From NCBI GenBank assembly GCA_903828235.1, contig CAIKLM010000112.1, forward strand, positions 1 through 36,654: a stretch of 36,654 nt of DNA. The letters run 5' to 3'. The translations under genes and the position numbers were made by a program. Shown here one piece after another: positions 1-9,518 of this stretch. This DNA comes from an uncultured beta proteobacterium. Its GTDB lineage: Bacteria > Pseudomonadota > Gammaproteobacteria > Burkholderiales > Burkholderiaceae_C. Numbering within the stretch: position 1 is the stretch's first letter; every line of letters begins with the position of its first letter. Under the pieces are notes generated by a model. The model saw nothing but the letters and a program-made list of their open reading frames with translations, had not been told where the DNA came from and ran no database searches.

Positions 1-72
1 CGCCAGGAGGCTGGCGCTCAGGTAGTCCGAGAGCCTCGCGCCTGTGCCGAGCACGGCCTTGGTTCGAGCCAT
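1..72 (-). CDS. IS4-family transposase, N-terminal fragment
   Basis: The minus strand reads an ATG at 72 followed by 23 open codons to the left window edge. The peptide begins MARTKAVLGTGARLSDYLSA. This matches my memory of the N-terminal region (Nterm_IS4 type) of IS4-family DDE transposases common in proteobacteria. The catalytic residues lie outside the window, so activity cannot be judged. The gene reads away from the truncated peptidase gene to its right, and about 60 bp of non-coding element end separates the two. Assignment rests on a short N-terminal match only. Confidence 0.7.
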   Translation of the reverse strand, partial: MARTKAVLGTGARLSDYLSASLLA

Positions 73-140
73 GGGCAAGCTCCGTCGTTGCGACGGGCTG
101 AATTGTGCGCCAACCTAGTCTATCCGAACAGTATTGGGTC
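1..140. mobile_element. End of an IS4-type insertion sequence
   Basis: The region holds the transposase start and roughly 60 bp of non-coding sequence before the peptidase reading frame resumes. Read inward on the minus strand, the presumed terminus is CAATACTGTTCGGATAGAC at about 121-139, which resembles the terminal inverted repeats of IS4-type elements as I remember them. The exact boundary and the target-site duplication cannot be set because the other end lies outside the window. The boundary is placed where the M90-peptidase homology begins (about 135-145). Confidence 0.55.
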
Positions 141-553
141 AGGTGGTGCTGTCGTGGCAGGACGTGCTCGACGGCGCCGCGCACCCCGACGACGGGCGCA
201 ACGTCGTCATCCACGAATTCGCCCACCGGCTCGACCAGGCACACGGCGCGGCCAATGGCGCGCCCTGGCTGCCGGGCGCCGTTCGGCGCCGCCAATGGGC
301 CGACACATTCACCGCCGAATTCGAAGCCCTGCAACGCCGCGTGGCCCGTGGCGAGGGCGGACTGATCGACGCTTATGGCGCCACCGATGCCGCCGAGTTC
401 TTCGCCGTCACCAGCGAACTGTTCTTCGAACGCCCGGACGATCTGGCCGCCGCGCACCCCGCCCTGCACCGGCAACTGCGCGGCTTCTACGGGGTCGACC
501 CCCGCCACTGGCAGGGCGTGACACCGCGGCTGGGCATCGCGTCGAAGTCATGA
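134..553 (+). pseudogene. mtfA: MtfA-like M90 zinc peptidase, 5' truncated by IS
   Basis: The C-terminal half of an MtfA/M90-type metallopeptidase is preserved. It shows the VVLSW segment, the zinc motif HEFAH in VVIHEFAHRLDQ, then YGATDAAEFFAV, ELFFERP and a final FYGVDP segment typical of the family. MtfA proteins are roughly 250-270 residues, and here only about 139 codons remain. An in-frame TAG at 116-118 lies upstream and the only available start is a TTG at 134, so the N-terminal half has been lost. The loss coincides with the IS4-type element end, which indicates disruption by insertion. In enterobacteria MtfA is linked to glucose-PTS control through Mlc. That role should not be assumed here, and the remnant is probably non-functional. 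Confidence 0.75.
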
Positions 554-573
554 GCCGGCTTATGCCCTGATTT

Positions 574-613
574 CCGCATTAGCTCGATAAATGCGGCGAA
601 ATGCGATTGCATT
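574..613. promoter_or_regulatory. AATGC repeat cluster upstream of hns-like gene
   Basis: A locally AT-rich patch in a GC-rich background contains a perfect inverted repeat, CCGCATT (574-580) and AATGCGG (590-596). A further AATGC (600-604) and an inverted GCATT (609-613) follow. The first pair could form a hairpin behind the broken peptidase gene, but no T-run follows it. The array lies about 150-190 bp upstream of the H-NS-like start and may be an operator or promoter region. A TTGCAT (607-612) and a TATGGT (627-632) are present but spaced 14 bp apart, too close for a good sigma-70 promoter. Confidence 0.35.
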
Positions 614-763
614 AGGCGTGCTGTGTTATGGTTCGCGCCGCCCGAAGAGGCGGACGGGATTCCGCGGCATTAGCCGCCGATGTTCCGGATCCATTCAGAA
701 GCAGTCGCCGCGGGGTATTGCACGACACCGCGACCCAGGGAGTTTCACCCGACATCACGCCAC

Positions 764-1114
764 ATGACCAAAAGCTACGCCCAGATCGTCAAGCAGATCA
801 AGGCCCTGGAAGCCGAGGCCGAGAAGGCGCGCCGCACCGAGATCGACGGTGTCATCACGCGCATTCGCGAGGCCATCCAGTTCTACAACCTGAGCGCCGC
901 CGACCTGGGCCTCACGGCCAAGGCCAAGGCCGAGGGCGCCAAGGCCTTCCCGGCCAAGCGCAAGAAGCGCAAGGCCGCCGCGCCCAAGGCGCCGGCCGCC
1001 GCCAAGTACGCCGACGGCCAGGGCAACACCTGGGTCGGCCGCGGCAAGCGCCCGCAGTGGCTGCGCGACGCGCTGGCCGCGGGCAAGCAGCTCGCGGACT
1101 TCGCCGTCAAGTAA
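764..1114 (+). CDS. H-NS family nucleoid-associated protein
   Basis: This 116-residue protein has the layout of the short H-NS family of beta-proteobacteria. A charged, helical oligomerisation part spans residues 1-50, followed by a Lys/Ala-rich basic linker (KRKKRKAAAPKAP). The C-terminal DNA-binding motif reads Y-x-D-x-x-GNTWVGRGKRPQWL. Family members bind curved AT-rich DNA and silence horizontally acquired genes. The ATG at 764 is chosen because homology starts there; longer frames upstream add low-complexity sequence only. The gene is convergent with glpK, with a 15-bp gap. It lies next to an IS-disrupted gene and may influence the lower-GC restriction island, but that is inference. Confidence 0.9.
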   Translation: MTKSYAQIVKQIKALEAEAEKARRTEIDGVITRIREAIQFYNLSAADLGLTAKAKAEGAKAFPAKRKKRKAAAPKAPAAAKYADGQGNTWVGRGKRPQWLRDALAAGKQLADFAVK

Positions 1115-1129
1115 GCCGCCGGCCGGCGC

Positions 1130-2614
<1,485 letters not shown>

Positions 2615-2639
2615 CGCTGGACTCCTGCCCGGTGTGCGT

Positions 2640-4466
2640 TCAGGCCTTGGACTGCGCCTCGATCCAGGCGTCGATCTGGCGCTCCAGCACCGGCAGCGAC
2701 AGCGCGCCCTGGTCGAGCACGGCGTTGTGGAAGCGGCGGATGTCGAAGCGGCTGCCCAGGCGCGCACGGGCACGGTCGCGCAGCTCCTCGATCTTGAGCT
2801 TGCCGATCATGTAGGCCAGCGCCTGCCCGGGCATCGAGGTGTAGCGGTCGACCTCGCTCTCGACGAAGGCGCGCTCGACGCCGGTCTGCTCGACCATGAA
2901 GTCGATGGCCTGCTGGCGGCTCCAGCCCAGCGCGTGGATGCCGGTGTCGACCACCAGGCGCGCGGCGCGGAAGGCCTGCCACTGCAGGTGGCCCCAGCGC
3001 GAGTACGGGTCGGTGTACAGGCCGAGCTCGAAGCCCAGCGTCTCGGCGTACAGCGCCCAGCCCTCGCTGAAGGCGGTGTAGCCGAAGCCGCTGCGGCGGA
3101 AGGCCGGCAGCCCGGCCAGCTCGGTGGCCCGCGCGATCTGCAGGTGGTGGCCGGGCACGGCCTCGTGGGCCACCAGCGTCTCCATGCCCCACTTGGGCTT
3201 CCTGCGGAACGACAGCACGTCGGCAAAGAAGGTGCCGCCGCGGCTGCCGTCCAGCGCCGGGCCGTTGTAGTACTCGGCGCGCGCGCCCATGTGCGCCGGC
3301 ATGGGGCTCACGCCGTAAGGCGCGCGCGGCAGCTCGGCGAACAGGCGCGGCATCTCGGCGTCGAGCCGCTTGGCGATCTCGCGGTAGCCGGCCAGCAGCG
3401 CCTGCGGGCTGTCGTGGAAGAAGCGCGGGTCGGTGTTCAGGAACTGCACGAACGCCGCCCAGTCGCCGGGGAACTTCGTCTCCACGCGCACGGCGTCCAT
3501 CTCGGCGCGCAGCCGCCGCAGCTCGCGCAGCCCCGTGTCGTGGATCTGCTGCGGCGTCAGCTCCAGCGTGGTGTTGTGCCGCACCAGCATGGCGTAGACG
3601 GCGCGGCCGTCGGGATAGCTGCCCAGCGCGCCGCTGGCCGGCGCCCGCGGCAGGTACTCGCGCTCGACGAAGGTGCGCAGCCGCTGCTGCGCCGGCACCA
3701 CGTGGCGCACGATGGCCTCGCGCGCGGCGGCCTGCAGCCGCTCGCGGTCGGCCGCGGGAATCTGCGGCGACAGGCGCCTGAAGGGCGCGTAGTGCGGGTT
3801 GGCCTCGACCTCGGCGGTGATCTGCCCGTCGATCTGCGCCAGCACGCGCTGCAGCACCTCGCGCGGGGGCACCCAGCCCGCCGCCAGGCCGCGCCGCAGG
3901 TTGGCGATCTCCTGGTCGATGCGGCGCGGGTAGGCCGCCATGCGCGCCAGCGTCTTCTCGACGAGCTCGGCGCGCGACACGGGGCTGACGGCCAGCAGGT
4001 CGGCGAACTGCGTGTGCGGGCCGCCCAGGGCACCCAGCGTCATCGTGCGCCAGCCGGCGAAGGCGGCGCGCTCGAGCTGGCGCTGCTGCGCCTCGATGAA
4101 CAGCTCGCGCGAGATGCGATCCTGCGGCGACAGCGCGGCCGGGTCGATGGCTTGCGCCTCGGCCAGGCGGCGGCGCACGGCTTCGTCGGCCTCGGCCTGG
4201 GCCTCGGGGCTGGCGTCGGTGAGGCGATCGCCGAAGCGGTGGTCGCCGCGGTAGGTGGCCCACTCGGGGAAGCGGCGCGTGTTGTCCTCGAAGCTGGCGG
4301 CGAACAGCGCGTGCAGCGCGCGCGCGGCGGGCCCGCGATCGGGCTCCTGGCGCTCGGCGGGCGCGGCCTGTGCGGCGGCCGGCGGCGGGCCGGCCAGCAG
4401 CGCCAGCATCAGCGCCGCCGCGGCGCAGGCGGCGCCGACGGGTCGAGAGGTCGGGATCGGGGGCAT
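2640..4466 (-). CDS. DUF885 family exported metallohydrolase
   Basis: A 608-residue member of the DUF885 family, often regarded as M32/thermolysin-like zinc hydrolases. The N-terminus has a signal peptide: a basic start, a hydrophobic Ala/Leu stretch around residues 13-26, and an AAAQA cleavage-like site. The putative metal site is [12 protein letters not shown] (an HExxxGHH pattern), followed by the conserved [25 protein letters not shown] and [20 protein letters not shown] segments. The ATG at 4466 is chosen because it precedes the signal peptide; the frame stays open further upstream, but that part is low-complexity and runs over the divergent transporter gene. Substrate unknown; peptide hydrolysis in the periplasm is inferred. 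glpK follows 25 bp downstream. Confidence 0.85.
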   Translation of the reverse strand: MPPIPTSRPVGAACAAAALMLALLAGPPPAAAQAAPAERQEPDRGPAARALHALFAASFEDNTRRFPEWATYRGDHRFGDRLTDASPEAQAEADEAVRRRLAEAQAIDPAALSPQDRISRELFIEAQQRQLERAAFAGWRTMTLGALGGPHTQFADLLAVSPVSRAELVEKTLARMAAYPRRIDQEIANLRRGLAAGWVPPREVLQRVLAQIDGQITAEVEANPHYAPFRRLSPQIPAADRERLQAAAREAIVRHVVPAQQRLRTFVEREYLPRAPASGALGSYPDGRAVYAMLVRHNTTLELTPQQIHDTGLRELRRLRAEMDAVRVETKFPGDWAAFVQFLNTDPRFFHDSPQALLAGYREIAKRLDAEMPRLFAELPRAPYGVSPMPAHMGARAEYYNGPALDGSRGGTFFADVLSFRRKPKWGMETLVAHEAVPGHHLQIARATELAGLPAFRRSGFGYTAFSEGWALYAETLGFELGLYTDPYSRWGHLQWQAFRAARLVVDTGIHALGWSRQQAIDFMVEQTGVERAFVESEVDRYTSMPGQALAYMIGKLKIEELRDRARARLGSRFDIRRFHNAVLDQGALSLPVLERQIDAWIEAQSKA

Positions 4467-4574
4467 CGGGGCAGGCACCGGTGTCGAAAGCGGCGCATTG
4501 TGGGCCGGTGACAGAATCGCGCCAGCCCGTACTGGCCCGGTGTCGATGCTGCGGTCGCGCGCCCGACCGCCTGC

Positions 4575-5558
4575 ATGCAGCCTTCCCGCCACGCCCTGAT
4601 CACGGGCACCCTCTACGCCCTGGCCGCCGGCCTGATGTGGGGCCTGGTGTTCGTCGCGCCCACCCTGCTGGCCGAGTACCCGCCGGCGCTGCTGGCGGTG
4701 GGCCGCTACCTGGCCTTCGGGCTGATCGCCGTGCCGCTGGCCTGGATGGCGCGCGAGGCGCTGCGCGGGCTGTCGCGCGCCGACTGGTTCGAGGCGCTGA
4801 AGCTCTCCGCCGTGGGCAACCTGCTGTACTACCTGTGCCTGGCGGCGGCCATCCAGATGACCGGCGGGCCGCTGGCCACGATGATCATCGGCACGCTGCC
4901 GGTGGTGATCGCCATCGTCTCCAACCTGCGCAGCGGCGCCGCGGTGCGCGCGCGCGACGGCCGGCTGCCGTGGGCGCGGCTGGCGCCGTCGCTGGCGCTC
5001 ATCGCCGCGGGCATCGGCTTCGTCAACCAGGCCGAGCTGGCGCGGTTGCAGGCCCAGGGCGATGTCGACCTGGCGCGCTACGGGCTGGGCGTGCTGCTGG
5101 CGGTGTGTGCCGTGGCCTGCTGGACCTGGTACCCCATCCGCAACGCCGACTGGCTGCGCACGCATGCCGACCGCTCGCCCAGCGCCTGGGCCACCGCGCA
5201 GGGGCTGGTGACGCTGCCGATGGCGGCGGTGGGCTACGCGCTGCTGTGGATCGGCGACGCGGCCTTCGGCGGCGGCGCGCTGCAGATGCCCTTCGGCCCG
5301 CGCGCGTGGGAGTTCATCGGCCTCATGCTGGCCATCGGCCTGTTCGCCAGCTGGCTGGGCACGCTGTGCTGGAACGAGGCCAGCCAGCGCCTGCCCCCGG
5401 CGCTGGCCGGGCAGCTGATCGTCTTCGAGACGCTGGCCGCGCTGGCCTATGCGCTGGCGCTGCGCGGCCAGGCCCCCGCCCCGGGCGTGCTGCTGGGCGT
5501 GGTGCTGCTGGTGGCCGGCGTGCTGTGGGCGCTGCGCGTGAAGCCGCAGGCGGCCTAG
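4575..5558 (+). CDS. EamA/DMT-superfamily transporter
   Basis: A 327-residue integral membrane protein with about ten hydrophobic segments and two EamA-like halves, as in the drug/metabolite transporter superfamily. Recognisable parts are TLYALAAGLMWGLVFVAP in helix 1 and PLATMIIGTLPVVIAIVSN in the first repeat. The second half includes NEASQRLPPALAGQLIVFET and a final LLLGVVLLVAGVLWAL helix. The usual family length is about 300. Substrate is unknown; relatives export amino acids, sugars or metabolites. It is divergent from the DUF885 gene with 108 bp between starts, a space that could hold both promoters. An alternative start was not evident; the ATG at 4575 begins immediately before helix 1. 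Confidence 0.85.
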   Translation: MQPSRHALITGTLYALAAGLMWGLVFVAPTLLAEYPPALLAVGRYLAFGLIAVPLAWMAREALRGLSRADWFEALKLSAVGNLLYYLCLAAAIQMTGGPLATMIIGTLPVVIAIVSNLRSGAAVRARDGRLPWARLAPSLALIAAGIGFVNQAELARLQAQGDVDLARYGLGVLLAVCAVACWTWYPIRNADWLRTHADRSPSAWATAQGLVTLPMAAVGYALLWIGDAAFGGGALQMPFGPRAWEFIGLMLAIGLFASWLGTLCWNEASQRLPPALAGQLIVFETLAALAYALALRGQAPAPGVLLGVVLLVAGVLWALRVKPQAA

Positions 5559-5583
5559 CCTGCGGCTGCACGCACGGCTCCCC

Positions 5584-5606
5584 GAGCCCCCTCCGCGAGG
5601 GAGCTC
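5584..5606 (+). terminator. Hairpin behind the EamA transporter gene
   Basis: GAGC (5584-5587) pairs with GCTC (5603-5606), and CCCTC (5589-5593) pairs with GAGGG (5597-5601) across a CGC loop. Together they give an interrupted hairpin starting 25 bp after the transporter stop codon. No convincing T-run follows, so it may be a weak or Rho-assisted terminator, or an intergenic repeat. Confidence 0.35.
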
Positions 5607-5683
5607 CAGCGTGTTTGTCCGCACCCTCCATCCTCTATCCAAGGGGGAGGCCCCAGTCTGGCTGACAAGTGCGTTGCCGCCGT

Positions 5684-5935
5684 TCAGCCTGCGCTGAGCG
5701 CCGCCATTCGCCGCTGGTTCAGCGTCACGCACACGAGCTTGCCATCGGCTTGCACCCGGTGCAGCCCTCTCATGCTGAACTGCCGAAAGCCCAGTACGTT
5801 CTTGATCCAGCCGGTGGGCGGCGATCCACTCTCGTTAGCGGTAGGCCGCCCGGCCCTCTTCAGTCTTGAGCTCGGCGGCCATGGCCGCGGTGTGCGGGTA
5901 CTGCTCGGCGTCGACCTCATGTTCAAGGAGGAGCC
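5684..5935 (-). pseudogene. Decayed DDE transposase, C-terminal remnant
   Basis: On the minus strand one frame reads AEQYPHTAAMAAELKTEEG and then RAAYR directly before a TAA stop (5835-5837). A different frame then continues GWIKNVLGFRQFSMRGL and ends after VCVTLNQRRM at the stop at 5684. Together these resemble the C-terminus of IS1182/IS5-like DDE transposases (pattern AYRKRKW...GWIKNVLGFRQFSLRGL...LNLRRM). The in-frame stop and the short deletion just after WIA show that the gene is dead. No terminal repeats or N-terminal catalytic half were recognised upstream (5936-6180). Confidence 0.6.
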
Positions 5936-6180
5936 GTCACTGGCTGCGCCTAAACAGCGAGCGGGACCACGCCGGACACCAGGATTTGCGGTGGCTTGGC
6001 AGCGCTTTGTCCTGGAAACCGGGGCCTTCGCTCCCGGAGTTCTTCGGTCTCTACGGCTGGGGAGCCGGGGATCCGGAACTCCCATTAAAGCATCACAAAG
6101 CTGCGGCAAAACCTTGCGGCGTATTGTGCTTGGCACCTTTACGCGCTGGGTACCGATAAGCAGCGCGCAACACGTTCTTG
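5936..6180. other. Intergenic DNA without a recognisable gene
   Basis: This 245-bp stretch lies between the decayed transposase C-terminus and the ribosome binding site of the small exported protein. Both strands have open stretches, but none shows a family motif. It may contain further decayed mobile-element sequence, and the promoter of the downstream gene probably lies in its last 80 bp. No clear sigma-70 hexamer pair was found. Confidence 0.4.
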
Positions 6181-6191
6181 AAGGAGCAACC

Positions 6192-6704
6192 GTGAAGAAG
6201 TCGATCCTGTCCGTCCTCATGGCCTTGGGCTTTGCGATGTTCGCAACCGCAACCGCAACCGCAACCGCGAACGCCGCACCCGGAAAGCCGGTTCCGCTCG
6301 GATGCGGCGTGCTGCCACTGAGCCGGATTGCCCTCTCTCAGGGATACCTGACTGCGCCGGAACTCGTTGGAAAGAACGTTGAGGCGTATCCTGCGCTGGT
6401 GGAATTCGAAGCGCTGTTCAAGGTGATCAGCATCACGACTGGAGCACCGGGTATCCGCAACGTGACGTCTTTCGATGGCAAGGTCGCTTCCATCCTCAGA
6501 GACCTCGGGAGGAACATCACTTACTGGAAGCAGATCACCGACGAAGTACGTCGGGATTACATCGATTCCCTGGGGCGGGGCCAGTACGTCGAGCAGAAAA
6601 GGTTGGCTCTGAACGATTGGACGAACGTGCTGGAAGGCTATAGAGACGCTCACGACAGGATCGTTGCGGAAGCGCTTCGCGTGCGGCCCTGCTTCCCGAG
6701 CTGA
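6192..6704 (+). CDS. Small exported protein of unknown function
   Basis: A 170-residue protein not recognised by family. The start is a GTG at 6192 with a strong AAGGAG Shine-Dalgarno at 6181-6186, five bases upstream. The N-terminus MKKSILSVLMALGFAMFATA is a classic Sec signal peptide. It is followed by an (AT)n run and a likely cleavage site around ANAAPG. The mature part is soluble and alpha-helical in character, with two cysteines (GCGVL near its N-terminus and RPCFPS at the end) that could form a disulfide. Codon use is less GC-extreme than its neighbours. The last codons overlap the start of the IS630-like pseudogene, so the natural C-terminus may have been replaced by insertion. Function unknown. 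Confidence 0.65.
   Translation: MKKSILSVLMALGFAMFATATATATANAAPGKPVPLGCGVLPLSRIALSQGYLTAPELVGKNVEAYPALVEFEALFKVISITTGAPGIRNVTSFDGKVASILRDLGRNITYWKQITDEVRRDYIDSLGRGQYVEQKRLALNDWTNVLEGYRDAHDRIVAEALRVRPCFPS
6242..6265 (+). repeat. CGCAAC hexanucleotide tandem repeat (4 copies)
   Basis: Four perfect tandem copies of CGCAAC are followed by a near-copy CGCGAAC. They encode the Ala-Thr run at the end of the signal peptide of the exported protein. A six-base unit keeps the frame, so copy-number changes would alter signal-peptide length rather than switch the gene off. Confidence 0.85.
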
Positions 6705-7691
6705 CGGGCCGTGAACTGCGGGCGCTGTCTCAGCGCAAGCGCATCGCGGTTCGGCTTCAGCGGAGCGCCAGCATCGTGCTGCTGGCGGCCAAGCGCATGC
6801 ACAACAAGGAGAGCGCCCTCAAGGTGGGACTGGACCGGCGCAAGGTGGCGCTGTGGCGGGCGCGCTTCCTTGAAGGTGGCATTGACGCGCTCCGCAAGGA
6901 CGCGCCGCGGCCTGGCCGACCGGCCAGCGTGACCTCGGCGATGGAGTCGCGCAGCATGAACGCCACGCTGCACGGGCAGCCGGCCAACTCCACGCACTGG
7001 AGTACGCGCACGTTGGCCGAACACCTGGGCAGCGGTGCCACCTCGGTGCGCACAGTCAGGCGCAGCAACGGCCTGCTGGACGTGGTGGGCCTGTATCTAA
7101 ACCCGCCCGAGCACGCCCTGGTGCTGGCTGCGACGAGAAGAGCCGGATCCAGGCGCTCAATCGCACGCAGCCCGGTCTGCCGATGAAGGCCGTCGCGCCG
7201 GCACCCTCACCCACGACGACAAGCGCCACGGCACGACGGCGCTGTTCGCGGCGCTGAACACGCTCAATGGCCTCGTGGGCCCGATGTGCCAGCCGCGTCA
7301 CAGCCACACCGAGTGGCTGAAGTTCCTGCGCCTGATCGACCGCAAGACGCCCAGGGACTGACACTGCACCGGGTGGTGGACAAGCACGCCACGCACAGCC
7401 ATCCCGAGGTGCAGGCCTGGCTGGCCAAGCACCCGCGCGTCGTCATGCATGCACTTCACCCCGCCCGGTGCGTCGTGGTTGAACATGGTCGAGCGCTTCT
7501 TCCGCGACATCAGCGACAAGCGCATCCACCGCGACAGCTTCACCGGCATGGCCGAACTCGAACTGGCCGTCGACCTGTACGTCGCCCAGCACAACGTCGA
7601 CCCGAAGACCTTCATCTGGACGGCCAGCGCCCCGGACATCCTCGCCAAGGTGACGCGTGCCAAGGTGACCTTGGCGACCGCTTCGCCATGA
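6690..7691 (+). pseudogene. IS630-family transposase, multiply frameshifted
   Basis: The region encodes a nearly full-length IS630-type DDE transposase spread over several frames. An N-terminal helix-turn-helix part (VGLDRRKVALWRARFLEGG) leads to THWSTRTLAEHLG and [15 protein letters not shown]. The first catalytic segment, [18 protein letters not shown], is in another frame (shift near 7125). [20 protein letters not shown] is in a third (shift near 7190). A shift near 7355 leads to HPEVQAWLAKHPR. Near 7446 a tandem ATGCATGC (a 4-bp duplication) moves the frame to MHFTPPGASWLNMVERFFRD, which runs to the TGA at 7689-7691. With at least four frameshifts the gene is inactive. The second catalytic motif (normally DNYATHKHP) reads VDKHATHSHP, so the DN pair is also altered. 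No terminal repeats were identified. Confidence 0.85.
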
Positions 7692-7955
7692 GTACAGGAC
7701 AAAGCTGCGCACCACACCAGCAGGCCGAGGACGAGTCCGGCAGCGCACGCCGCGAGAGACCGTGGCGGCCCGTCGCAACCCGCCGGCGCCGTGACCGCGG
7801 CAGCGGCCGGTGCCGGCTGGCGGTACGCCCGGTGTCGCCGGACGACACCGCAGCGCGCGCCGCTTGGTGGCCCGACCGGGCGACCCGGAGACTGCGGCCG
7901 CCTGCACTGCCAAGCCCGCAAGCGCACCCCGTCCCAACTCCTGGAGCACCGCCCC
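7692..7955. other. Intergenic stretch, no gene seen
   Basis: This 264-bp stretch lies between the IS630 relic and the hydrolase lipoprotein gene. Open stretches on either strand are arginine/proline-rich and have no recognisable family. The hydrolase promoter is expected here, but no convincing hexamer pair was found. A GGAG lies 9 bases before the ATG at 7956. Confidence 0.4.
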
Positions 7956-9506
7956 ATGCACACGAATCCCCGTCTTCGACGCGTCCTGGCCAGCCTGGCC
8001 GTCACGGCCACCGCCATCGGCCTCACCGCCTGCGGCGGCGGCGGTTCGTCCGACGCCCCCGCGCCCCCCACCCCCGTCTCGACCCAGGTGCCGCGGCTGG
8101 ACGAGTCGCGCTGCCCCTACACGCTGCACCCGAGCCAGCAGCCCGGCACCAGCGTGCGCTGCGGCGAACTCGTGGTGCTGCAGGACCGCGCGAACCCGAC
8201 CGGGCCGACACTGCGCATTCCGTTCGCGGTGTTCAGGCCGGCGACGCCCGGCGCGCTGCCGCCGGTGGTCTACCTGACCGGCGGGCCGGGCCAAACGTGG
8301 GCCGACAGCGTGCCCACGGTCCAGGCCGGCCAGAGCCCCGGCTTCGTCGGCGGGGCCAAGCTGCCCCGCGACGAGGTGGTGCTCGAGCAGCGCGGGTCCA
8401 TCGCCACCACGCCAGCCCTGTCGTGCCCCGCGGTGTCCTGGGGCCCGGAGATGTTCCGCGACACGGCCTCGGCCCTGCTCGCCGCGCTGCCCGGCATGAA
8501 GTCGTGCGCCGACGGCCTGATCGCCAAGGGCGTGCAACCGCGCCACTTCACGACCGACGACATGGCCGCCGACCTCGAAGACCTGCGCCAGTTGCTGGGC
8601 TACGGCAAGGTGGTGCTCAACGGGGTCTCCTTCGGCACCATGTGGGCGCTGGCGGTGGTGCGCAACCACGGCGCCGGCGTGGACTCGATGGTGCTCGACT
8701 CGGTGGTCTCGCCGGCCGTGCGGCCCGCCCTCACGTCCGGGGCGGCCCTGGACCAGGCGTTCTCGGCGGTGGCCGCCGCTTGCGCGGCACAGCCGGCTTG
8801 CGCCGCCGCCTACCCGAACCTGGACAACCGCGTCTCTGCGCTGCTGGACAAGCTGAACGCACAGCCCCTGCCCTGGGCGCGAGGACCGGCGGGCGAGTTC
8901 AACGCGACGGTGGCCGTGGGCGTGCTGAGCTCGGTGGTGCTGTTCGCGCCGGAGTCCCTGCCCAGCGCGGTGGCCCTGCTCGAGGACCTCGTGGCCGGTG
9001 GGCTGTCGAGCCTGCCGAGTGCGCAACAGGACAATCTCGTCTTCTTCGCCCGCTCGGGGCTCGACTCGTCGATCAACCCCGCCGCCGGGCAGGTGTGGTC
9101 GGTCGTGTGCGCCGACAACGCGACGACGACCCAGGCCGAGCTCGCCGCCGCCGCGCAGCTGGTGCGTCCGGCCATGCGGCCCGTATTCGCCGCCTGGAAC
9201 GAAGCCTCCTACGCCATCTGCCAGAGCTGGCCGTTCCGCCGAGACTTGCCGGCGAGCAACTTCCAGCCGCTGAACAGCCCCGTGAGGACGCTGATCCTGT
9301 CCGGCGCACTCGACCCCTCGACGCCGCCGTCCTGGGCCCAGCAGGTGGCGAGCACGCTGTCGAACCGCACGCTGGTGAGCTTCCCGGCGCGGGCGCACTC
9401 GATCCAGACCGCCAGCCCCTGCGCCCAGACGCTGGTCAACGCCTTCCTCGCCGGCCAGCCGCTCGATACGTCGTGCGCCGCGGCCGAGACCCTGAGCTTC
9501 GAGTGA
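7956..9506 (+). CDS. Alpha/beta-hydrolase lipoprotein (tripeptidyl aminopeptidase-like)
   Basis: A 516-residue exported serine hydrolase. The N-terminus has a lipoprotein signal with lipobox GLTAC around residue 29, followed by a Gly/Ser/Pro-rich linker. The alpha/beta-hydrolase core shows an oxyanion-type YLTGGPGQTW segment and the nucleophile elbow NGVSFGTMW, with Ser at about residue 225. The C-terminal part has LSGALDPSTPPSWA (probable acid residue) and ARAHSIQTASPCAQTLV (probable His), as in the TAP-like C-terminal domain. Related enzymes cleave short peptides or proline-containing substrates; the substrate here is unknown. ATG 7956 is preferred over an earlier in-frame start because it begins the signal peptide. 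The next lipoprotein gene starts 12 bp downstream, so the two are probably co-transcribed. Confidence 0.85.
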   Translation: MHTNPRLRRVLASLAVTATAIGLTACGGGGSSDAPAPPTPVSTQVPRLDESRCPYTLHPSQQPGTSVRCGELVVLQDRANPTGPTLRIPFAVFRPATPGALPPVVYLTGGPGQTWADSVPTVQAGQSPGFVGGAKLPRDEVVLEQRGSIATTPALSCPAVSWGPEMFRDTASALLAALPGMKSCADGLIAKGVQPRHFTTDDMAADLEDLRQLLGYGKVVLNGVSFGTMWALAVVRNHGAGVDSMVLDSVVSPAVRPALTSGAALDQAFSAVAAACAAQPACAAAYPNLDNRVSALLDKLNAQPLPWARGPAGEFNATVAVGVLSSVVLFAPESLPSAVALLEDLVAGGLSSLPSAQQDNLVFFARSGLDSSINPAAGQVWSVVCADNATTTQAELAAAAQLVRPAMRPVFAAWNEASYAICQSWPFRRDLPASNFQPLNSPVRTLILSGALDPSTPPSWAQQVASTLSNRTLVSFPARAHSIQTASPCAQTLVNAFLAGQPLDTSCAAAETLSFE

Positions 9507-9518
9507 CCCGAGAGCGTC

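Noticed and set aside
607..632. TTGCAT and TATGGT as the hns promoter
   Set aside because: The 14-bp spacing is outside the normal 16-18 bp range, so it is not reported as a promoter in its own right.
4467..5732. Upstream extension of the DUF885 frame to over 1000 codons
   Set aside because: The extra part is low-complexity, antisense to the EamA transporter, and precedes a clear signal peptide start at 4466.
6242..6265. Hexanucleotide repeat as a phase-variable on/off switch
   Set aside because: The unit is six bases, so slippage keeps the reading frame; only length variation is possible.
7298..8071. Minus-strand frame of 257 codons across the IS630 relic and intergenic region
   Set aside because: It overlaps the transposase relic and the hydrolase start, has no motif, and one short hydrophobic run is not enough to support a gene.
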